Origin: an uncultured Mycoplasma sp.
GTDB lineage: Bacteria; Bacillota_I; Bacilli_A; RF39; UBA660
DNA length: 5,490 bases
Assembly: GCA_947388575.1 (NCBI GenBank)
Contig: CANDSI010000089.1
Location: 1 to 5,490, forward strand
Reading direction: 5' to 3'
Program-made: the position numbers and the translations under genes
Notes under the pieces: model-generated
What the model was told of the DNA's origin: nothing
Databases searched by the model: none
The model's input: the letters and a program-made list of their open reading frames with translations, nothing else
In this document: piece by piece, positions 1-3,401 of the stretch
Position numbering within the stretch: the first letter of the stretch is position 1
Layout: every line of letters begins with the position of its first letter

Positions 1-227
1 CCATCATAATTTTGAGCTTTACCTTTAAAATTACCAAGTATAGGTAATACTGCGTATATATTACCAGTTGAATTTTTAAATGTGTCATTAACATTTTTAT
101 CAGCTGCGAATATATCAGCATTAATAAGTTTATTTTCTCTTGTTTTAGCAATTTCAGAAATATACGCACCAAATGCTTGACCGTTTACTGTCTTTCCGTC
201 GTAAAATTTAATTACATCTTCATTCAT
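1..227 (-). CDS. Major capsid protein, N-terminal part (3' end outside window)
   Basis: Seventy-five codons are visible before the window edge. The sequence begins MNEDVIKFYDGKTVNGQAFG and includes SEIAKTRENKLINADIF (25-41) and TGNIYAVLPILGNFKGKAQN (54-73), ending in NYDG at the edge. The order 'tR.N.L...', 'tG..ya.lP..G...g...NYDG' matches, from memory, a family of coat proteins found directly after DUF4355-type scaffolds in Gram-positive phages. This protein forms the icosahedral shell, copolymerising with the scaffold. The ATG at 225-227 has an AAAGG site at 237-241 with a 9-base gap, so the start is secure. Gene order (terminase, portal, MuF, scaffold, then this) supports the role strongly. 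The diagnostic C-terminal part of the fold is not in the window, so a head-decoration protein is a less likely alternative. Confidence 0.78.
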   Translation of the reverse strand, partial: MNEDVIKFYDGKTVNGQAFGAYISEIAKTRENKLINADIFAADKNVNDTFKNSTGNIYAVLPILGNFKGKAQNYD

Positions 228-253
228 AATTTAAAACCTTTCCTTTCATTTTT

Positions 254-856
254 TTATTTTTCAAATTTTTCAGCGAATTTCTCATATCCCGTTTTATTAT
301 CATTAGGATTGATTTTATCACCAGTCTGTGGAGTAGGTTCTTTTGAGTATTCACTAATAGCTCTTTCACTTATTTTCTTAGAAGTATTAGCAAAAATATC
401 TATTTTAGACTTTACACTTTCGGCTGTTTCTTTTGTATAGTCGATAGTATCCATTAAATCTAAATCTACTCCTTTTTCTCTTGCTTGCTTAGTGGCTTCT
501 TCTTTGAGTTTATAAGCGTTAAGTTCCGATATTGCAGAGTCTCTTTCCTTAGTTACTTTGTCAACTTCATAAGATTTCTTTTGTTCTTCGTCCATTTTTG
601 CAAGCCTTTCAGCTTCTGCTTTTTCTAGCTTCTGCTTTTCTTCAAGCTCTTTTAGAATAGCTTTTCTAGTAGTTTCTCTTTCTTGAGCTTTAATTTTTTC
701 AAGTTCATCACGTGTATAGGTTTTTTCTTCCTTTTTTACAGGTTCTTGAGCTTGTTTATTTTCCTCTTTTTCGGTAGTAGGTGTACCATTGTCTTTATCT
801 TCTTCAACTTCTGCAAACAATTGAATATCTAAAGGCATTTGAATATTCTTTTCCAT
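254..856 (-). CDS. Capsid scaffold protein, DUF4355-type
   Basis: This 200-residue protein resembles DUF4355 phage scaffold proteins, which line the inside of the procapsid during coat assembly and are lost before or during packaging. The N-terminus contains MPLDIQLFAE, a form of the 'LQLFA' start typical of Gram-positive phage scaffold and capsid proteins. A charged, disordered part follows (about 16-46), then a long Lys/Glu-rich coiled coil (about 47-128) containing AERLAKMDEEQKKSYE, which is the clearest family feature. A C-terminal segment around REKGVDLDLMDTIDYTKETA and SKIDIFANTSK matches the family's 'kgl...l....d.e....i..f...' pattern. The basic last residues (YEKFAEKFEK) could contact the capsid protein. 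The start at 854-856 has AAAGGG at 865-870 with an 8-base gap; Met7 is a less well-placed alternative. The next gene starts 26 bases after its TAA. No protease gene is visible in the window. Confidence 0.88.
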   Translation of the reverse strand: MEKNIQMPLDIQLFAEVEEDKDNGTPTTEKEENKQAQEPVKKEEKTYTRDELEKIKAQERETTRKAILKELEEKQKLEKAEAERLAKMDEEQKKSYEVDKVTKERDSAISELNAYKLKEEATKQAREKGVDLDLMDTIDYTKETAESVKSKIDIFANTSKKISERAISEYSKEPTPQTGDKINPNDNKTGYEKFAEKFEK

Positions 857-878
857 TTTATATTCCCTTTCTTTTTCG

Positions 879-938
879 GCAAGAAATAGCCAATTAGTTC
901 GTTTCGGTGAACTACACCAAAGTTTCCTTTATTCTTGC
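879..938 (-). promoter_or_regulatory. Folded 5' leader of the scaffold gene
   Basis: GCAAGAA (938-932) pairs perfectly with TTCTTGC (885-879), closing a domain of about 60 bases. Inside are AAAG-GAAA-CTTT, a stem capped by a GNRA-type tetraloop (930-919), and TAGTTC/GAACTA, a 6-bp stem with an 8-base loop. An alternative inner fold, GGTG/CACC with flanking UUU/AAA, competes with both. The domain ends eight bases before the AAAGGG ribosome site (865-870) of the scaffold gene, so it could control scaffold and capsid translation or protect the RNA 5' end. It is hand-drawn pairing only; no known riboswitch class is recognised. Confidence 0.35.
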
Positions 939-958
939 TAACTAGGATAAAACGCAAC

Positions 959-985
959 AAAAAAGCCAATAGTTAATATTGACTT
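959..985 (-). terminator. Rho-independent terminator upstream of the scaffold gene
   Basis: On the minus strand GTCAATA (983-977) pairs with TATTGGC (971-965), seven base pairs with one G-U, around the loop TTAAC. Two A-U pairs (984-985 with 963-964) can extend the stem. A run of six U (964-959) follows directly. This is the best intrinsic terminator in the window. Since scaffold and capsid genes lie just beyond it, late transcription must pass it by antitermination or partial readthrough, or those genes have their own promoter. No clear promoter is visible between 958 and 870. Confidence 0.6.
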
Positions 986-1078
986 AATTAAGACTCTTTC
1001 TACACTTGGTAGATGAGTAAAAGTGCTATTTATAAGCACTATATTGATAGTATAATTCCTCGCGTCTTGTATTTTTTT

Positions 1079-1119
1079 ACGTTCATATTAAGATTAAATA
1101 CAACTTAATATGTTTTCGT
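1079..1119 (-). repeat. Long inverted repeat (9 bp plus 3 bp)
   Basis: CATATTAAG (1084-1092) and CTTAATATG (1104-1112) are perfect reverse complements around an 11-base loop. ACG (1079-1081) and CGT (1117-1119) extend the stem across a small internal loop. It is the longest perfect inverted repeat I found in the noncoding stretch and is nearly all A/T. It may be an RNA hairpin or a DNA-binding site. Confidence 0.5.
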
Positions 1120-1166
1120 CCATTTTATAACTTGCAATTGTAGGCTTTGAGTTTTCTTCTCTTTCC

Positions 1167-1194
1167 ATTATACTACCAATATACTACCTATAAA
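1167..1194 (-). promoter_or_regulatory. Candidate sigma-70-type promoter in the noncoding stretch
   Basis: A perfect TATAAT (1172-1167) is preceded, after 16 bases, by TTTATA (1194-1189), which matches four of six positions of TTGACA. Transcription would start near 1160 and run toward the terminator at 959-985. Perfect -10 hexamers are common by chance in such A+T-rich DNA, and no extended TG is present, so the support is limited to the position: just after a gene end and upstream of a structured noncoding stretch. Confidence 0.3.
1169..1188 (-). repeat. Tandem GGTAGTATA direct repeats
   Basis: The nine-base unit GGTAGTATA occurs twice on the minus strand (1188-1180 and 1177-1169), separated by TT, so the period is 11 bases, about one helical turn. 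The second copy overlaps the TATAAT at 1167-1172. Such spacing is compatible with a dimeric regulator bound on one face, but this is inference. Confidence 0.4.
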
Positions 1195-1201
1195 GTAGTA
1201 T
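1181..1201 (-). repeat. Perfect inverted repeat at the end of the 62-residue gene
   Basis: ATACTAC (1181-1187) and GTAGTAT (1195-1201) form a perfect 7-bp stem with a 7-base loop, starting on the last base of the TAA stop. No U-run follows on the minus strand, so it is a weak candidate for termination and may rather protect the 3' end or act as a protein site. Its GTAGTAT arm occurs again at 1170-1176. Confidence 0.5.
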
Positions 1202-1389
1202 TATAAATTAATTTTAATATCTGTTGCTATACTTCGATAAACTTCTTTACCGCTTATACTTCTTGATACAAGGCTAGATAATTCTATATCTTGAATTTCC
1301 ATATCATATTTAGTTTGAAATTCATCAATTAAAATATTTATTTTATTTTCTAGTTCCTTTTTATCTTTTTTCATTTCTTTTATTGTCAT
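1201..1389 (-). CDS. Small phage protein of unknown function (62 residues)
   Basis: The product starts with a lysine/glutamate-rich helix likely to form a short coiled coil (MTIKEMKKDKKELENKINILIDEF, about 1-24). A segment follows with alternating pattern suggestive of beta strands (MEIQDIELSSL, 30-40, and EVYRSIATDIKINL, 49-62). Small proteins with this 'helix, then E.x.DIE... strand' plan are common among Gram-positive phage structural genes, but no function is known to me. The ATG at 1387-1389 has a good AGAGGA ribosome site at 1396-1401, seven bases upstream (six bases gap to the T-run). A second in-frame Met at residue 6 is possible but less well placed. It closes the group of small genes; after its TAA a noncoding stretch begins. 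Possible roles such as a head-decoration or assembly helper are guesses from position only. Confidence 0.78.
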   Translation of the reverse strand: MTIKEMKKDKKELENKINILIDEFQTKYDMEIQDIELSSLVSRSISGKEVYRSIATDIKINL

Positions 1390-1405
1390 TTTTTATCCTC
1401 TTTCT

Positions 1406-1555
1406 TTAATTAAATAATATATATAAAATAGGTGGTATTAAAGTAATACCAATATAAATATTATCTTTATGTTTTCCTTTTTTTATATTAGAACGTATTG
1501 CATCAATTAATACAAAACCTAATACAATTATTGAATACCATTTTACTATAAACAT
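1406..1555 (-). CDS. 49-residue predicted membrane protein
   Basis: A short gene with ATG at 1553-1555 and TAA at 1406-1408. It has a clear ribosome site (AAAGG within 1564-1569) eight or nine bases upstream, placed between the tRNA 3' CCA and the start. The product has two hydrophobic segments, FIVKWYSIIVLGFVLIDAI (2-20) and about 33-48 (IYIGITLIPPILYILF), separated by a basic loop RSNIKKGKHK (21-30). This predicts a hairpin with the basic loop on the cytoplasmic side and both ends outside. Its stop is only five bases before the ribosome site of the next gene, so the two are co-transcribed. I do not recognise the family. Two-segment small proteins in phages include holins and superinfection-exclusion proteins, but a head-gene location and absent lysis neighbours give no reason to pick either. 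Confidence 0.7.
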   Translation of the reverse strand: MFIVKWYSIIVLGFVLIDAIRSNIKKGKHKDNIYIGITLIPPILYILFN

Positions 1556-1575
1556 TTTCTATTTCCTTTCATTTT

Positions 1576-1649
1576 TGGCACGTCAACTAGGAATTGAACC
1601 TATATTAACGAATTTGGAGTTCATTGTGCTACCTTTACACCATTGATGC
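1576..1649 (-). tRNA. tRNA-Trp (anticodon CCA)
   Basis: A 74-base cloverleaf can be drawn with the 3' CCA encoded. The acceptor stem GCATCAA pairs with TTGACGT with one G-U and one A-C mismatch. The D arm is GTGT/GCAC with the loop AAAGGTA; the anticodon arm is ATGAA/TTCGT around the loop CTCCAAA, giving anticodon CCA after U33. A four-base variable loop is followed by a T arm with loop TTCAATT and the stem ATAGG/CCTAG, which has one A-G mismatch at its base. The discriminator is G73, as in bacterial tRNA-Trp. The D-loop and anticodon-loop layout resembles that of Firmicute tRNA-Trp as I remember it. It sits between head genes on the same strand, so it is probably cut out of the late transcript. 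The two stem mismatches suggest a phage-diverged or decaying tRNA. Confidence 0.85.
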
Positions 1650-1654
1650 ATTTT

Positions 1655-1678
1655 AAAAGCACTCTATTTTTGAGCGCT
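1655..1678 (-). terminator. Terminator-like hairpin before the tRNA
   Basis: On the minus strand AGCGCTC (1678-1672) pairs with GAGTGCT (1664-1658), a 7-bp stem with one G-U pair and a 7-base loop, followed by a run of four U (1658-1655). The TAG stop of the acidic-protein gene lies in the loop and 3' arm. It looks like a modest intrinsic terminator; it could instead block ribosome run-on or guide processing at the tRNA 5' end, which begins six bases further on. Confidence 0.45.
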
Positions 1679-1951
1679 ATTTCTATCTTTTAAAAAATCA
1701 GGAATGTCATTATCTTCACTGTTTTCACTGTTATCTTCATTCCATTTAGAATCATCTCCCCAGTCTTCTAATTCTCTATCATCAAATAAATATTCACTAT
1801 TAATTAAAGAATCTATTAATTCATTTAACTCTTTATCATTTTTTGGTGCCATAGCATTTTTATACAACGCATTAACAAATCCCTCTATTTCTTCATTGCT
1901 TAAATCTTTAATTGTATCTTTAATCTTATTTTTTATAATTAACTTTTCCAT
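1664..1951 (-). CDS. Small acidic protein overlapping the MuF gene end, function unknown
   Basis: A 95-residue protein that I do not recognise. Starting at the ATG at 1949-1951, it has a short basic N-terminus (MEKLIIKNKIKDTIK), a probably helical middle (SNEEIEGFVNALYKN, about 18-32, then ELNELIDSLINSEYLF) and a strongly acidic C-terminal half rich in Asp, Glu and Asn (about 57-90). An upstream Met at 2047 in the same frame would add 32 residues, but those codons are antisense-free overlap with the MuF gene, give a basic, protein-unlike stretch and lack a better ribosome site, so I chose the shorter form. The overlap with the MuF stop is 26 bases in the +1 frame, and the ribosome site (a GGA just before the ATG) is weak, which suggests translational coupling to MuF. 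It could be a head-accessory protein or a partner or immunity protein of the MuF C-terminal domain; nothing in the sequence decides between these. It ends in TAG inside the hairpin at 1655-1678. Confidence 0.75.
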   Translation of the reverse strand: MEKLIIKNKIKDTIKDLSNEEIEGFVNALYKNAMAPKNDKELNELIDSLINSEYLFDDRELEDWGDDSKWNEDNSENSEDNDIPDFLKDRNSAQK

Positions 1952-3383
1952 AATTCCAGCCAACTTTCTTACTAATATTAAGATTTGTATAATGTATTGC
2001 TTCCTTTTTACTATACTTCTTCTTATAAATTTTAAAAGTTTCATCATACATTTTTTTAATATTTTCTTTCTTTAATTTACTTATACTATTTTTTTCTAAA
2101 TAATACAAGTACTTATCTGTTTTTACTACAATTAAATTTATTGACTTATAATTATTAAAAGTTAATATATCAGCAAGAGAAAAAGATGAATTGCTAGGGT
2201 GATTATGTACTGCTACCAATGAATTAGGCTTAGATGTAAGAAACTTCATTAATGCTTTAGTACTTCCAACATTGTTTTTACTTTTGCTTGATACTTGAAG
2301 TAGTTTTTTATCAGTATTTATGTCATATATTATTAGATGTTCTACTTCATTATTTAAGTTTTTAAAATCATTAATTATTGGATTATCAGAAAATAATATT
2401 ATTTTTCTTAATTCATCTGCTGTTTTATCTATCATATAAGTTAAAGTGCTATGACACCAATGAAAGTGGTTAGTAATTGGTGGCTGATTAATACCTACTA
2501 CTAAACCCATAATATCTATATTTTGAATAGTTAAATCACTTTTATTAGCTCCCATAGGTCTTTTAAATTTATTTCTAGCTCTAGTATTAAATATCATTCC
2601 ATCCATATACTCACACATATCTGTTACATGTTCGCAGTGGTCGGATATAAACTTAACTTTTTGATTATCAGTTCCACTCGCTTCAATAAATGCTATATTA
2701 CCTAAAGCAGTAGCATATTTATCTAAGCCACCACTAATTTTATCTTCATTAATTGAAATTAGCCTATTACGTTGCTTTTCAAAAGTTCTTTGCATTAATT
2801 CGCTATAAAAATCAACTTCTTTATTTTGTGATAAAAGTATCATATATTGTTTTAAAGTTTCTTGCATATTAGTAAGAACTAAAGCATCAAAATAATTTTT
2901 CCAATTGCAACCATCAACTAAGGCAAGCCCAAAGGAACTTAAAATAAAATAAGGTAATATGCTTTTTTTCTTTTTATTAAGCTCTTCTCTTCCTTGGTTA
3001 TAACAATCTAAAGCTACATCGTGACATAAAGAATTGGTTTCAAAATCTAAATATTTTTGTTCTTCTGCATAAGCACCATACATTAGAATTTCAGCTAAAT
3101 CTTTATATGTTATATTACCTTTCGTTAACTCTTCAACTCTATATTTAAAATAGCCTTTGAAAATTCCTTTGTCTTTCCAGTCTTCTGTTTTCCTATTAAG
3201 TCTTTTTTTATCAGTACTAGAAATAGTTTTATATAAAGTATTAGGTGTAATATTGTAAGATTTTATTAACTCTTGAATTTCATCTTGTGTTTTTAAATTT
3301 AGTCTTTCATATAAATAATTAAACTCTTTTAGTTTTTTTCTAGTAAGTTTCCACCTATTATCTATTAATTCTTTATTAGTCAT
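1926..3383 (-). CDS. MuF/SPP1 gp7-type minor head protein with C-terminal JAMM/JAB-like domain
   Basis: This 485-residue protein appears to have two parts. Residues 1 to about 320 form a helical region followed by a MuF/SPP1 gp7-like core: GGLDKYATALGNIAFIEASG (218-237), FISDHCEHVTDMCEYMDGMI (245-264) and PPITNHFHWCHSTL (301-314), matching the family pattern of an HC..C..DG cluster and a final PP..H..C motif. Proteins of this family bind the portal inside the head and influence procapsid assembly or DNA release. Residues about 345-430 carry HNHPSNSSFSLAD (393-405), a JAMM-type metal-binding pattern with His393, His395, Ser402 and Asp405; Glu348 in EVEHLIIYD is a candidate for the upstream acid. 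The HxH-to-Ser spacing is one residue shorter than the classical x7. A basic tail of about 55 residues follows. The ATG at 3381-3383 has a strong AGGTAGG site (3391-3397). The end overlaps the next gene by 26 bases. The head-protein call is solid; peptidase activity is inferred. Confidence 0.85.
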   Translation of the reverse strand: MTNKELIDNRWKLTRKKLKEFNYLYERLNLKTQDEIQELIKSYNITPNTLYKTISSTDKKRLNRKTEDWKDKGIFKGYFKYRVEELTKGNITYKDLAEILMYGAYAEEQKYLDFETNSLCHDVALDCYNQGREELNKKKKSILPYFILSSFGLALVDGCNWKNYFDALVLTNMQETLKQYMILLSQNKEVDFYSELMQRTFEKQRNRLISINEDKISGGLDKYATALGNIAFIEASGTDNQKVKFISDHCEHVTDMCEYMDGMIFNTRARNKFKRPMGANKSDLTIQNIDIMGLVVGINQPPITNHFHWCHSTLTYMIDKTADELRKIILFSDNPIINDFKNLNNEVEHLIIYDINTDKKLLQVSSKSKNNVGSTKALMKFLTSKPNSLVAVHNHPSNSSFSLADILTFNNYKSINLIVVKTDKYLYYLEKNSISKLKKENIKKMYDETFKIYKKKYSKKEAIHYTNLNISKKVGWNYGKVNYKK

Positions 3384-3390
3384 AGATGTT

Positions 3391-3397
3391 ACCTACC
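3391..3397 (-). promoter_or_regulatory. Ribosome binding site of the MuF gene
   Basis: AGGTAGG on the minus strand lies 7 bases before the ATG at 3381-3383, in the short gap after the portal stop. It supports this start for the 485-residue protein. Confidence 0.7.
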
Positions 3398-3401
3398 TTT
3401 C

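Larger units (their letters stand above)
959..1160 (-). ncRNA. Candidate structured noncoding RNA between the 62-residue gene and scaffold gene
   Basis: The 344 bases at 857-1200 hold no convincing gene. Within them, a unit from about 1160 to 959 has a promoter-like sequence before it, a terminator at its end and several hairpins in between. These are a 9-bp perfect stem CATATTAAG/CTTAATATG (1084-1092 with 1104-1112) extended by ACG/CGT (1079-1081, 1117-1119); ACTAT/ATAGT (1047-1051, 1038-1042); AGTGCT/AGCACT (1035-1040, 1022-1027); and a two-part stem ACTC-TCTAC with GTAGA-GAGT (1009-1018, 993-1003). The second and third overlap by three bases and compete. AAGAC (1064-1068) could also pair with GTCTT (990-994). 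I know no RNA family with this layout. In A+T-rich DNA some hairpins occur by chance, so this remains a candidate. Confidence 0.3.

Noticed and set aside
220..249. Nine-codon leader frame overlapping the capsid start.
   Set aside because: Its ATG has no ribosome site and is simply part of the capsid gene's own AAAGGAAAGG region.
177..440. Open frame on the plus strand.
   Set aside because: It is antisense to the capsid start and scaffold gene, has no matching ribosome site and reads as a hydrophobic F/S/L-rich shadow typical of A+T-rich antisense.
990..1068. Second tRNA, suggested by a cloverleaf-like set of hairpins (AAGAC/GTCTT closing, 5-bp stem with 7-base loop).
   Set aside because: There is no T-loop consensus, U33 is missing in the candidate anticodon loop, and the stems compete with each other.
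1094..1168. A 24-codon frame (MEREENSKPTIASYK...) on the minus strand in the noncoding stretch.
   Set aside because: It lacks a good ribosome site, its ATG overlaps the promoter-like -10 element, and it ends inside the long inverted repeat. A real micropeptide cannot be fully excluded.
857..1200. Hammerhead ribozyme, group I intron or CRISPR array in the noncoding stretch.
   Set aside because: No CTGANGA core, no split gene on either side to be spliced, and no regularly spaced repeats beyond the two 9-base copies.
1926..1951. Programmed frameshift joining MuF to the acidic protein.
   Set aside because: The two frames do overlap near an A-rich stretch, but no proper slippery heptamer is in register for the needed +1 shift, and the acidic gene has its own ATG.
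1952..2047. Extension of the acidic protein upstream to the ATG at 2047.
   Set aside because: It would overlap the MuF gene by 122 bases, adds a basic out-of-frame stretch, and the ATG at 1951 gives a sensible protein with a normal small overlap.
1704..2075. Open frame on the plus strand.
   Set aside because: It lies opposite the acidic-protein and MuF gene end and is a Ser/Leu/Phe-rich shadow of their charged codons.
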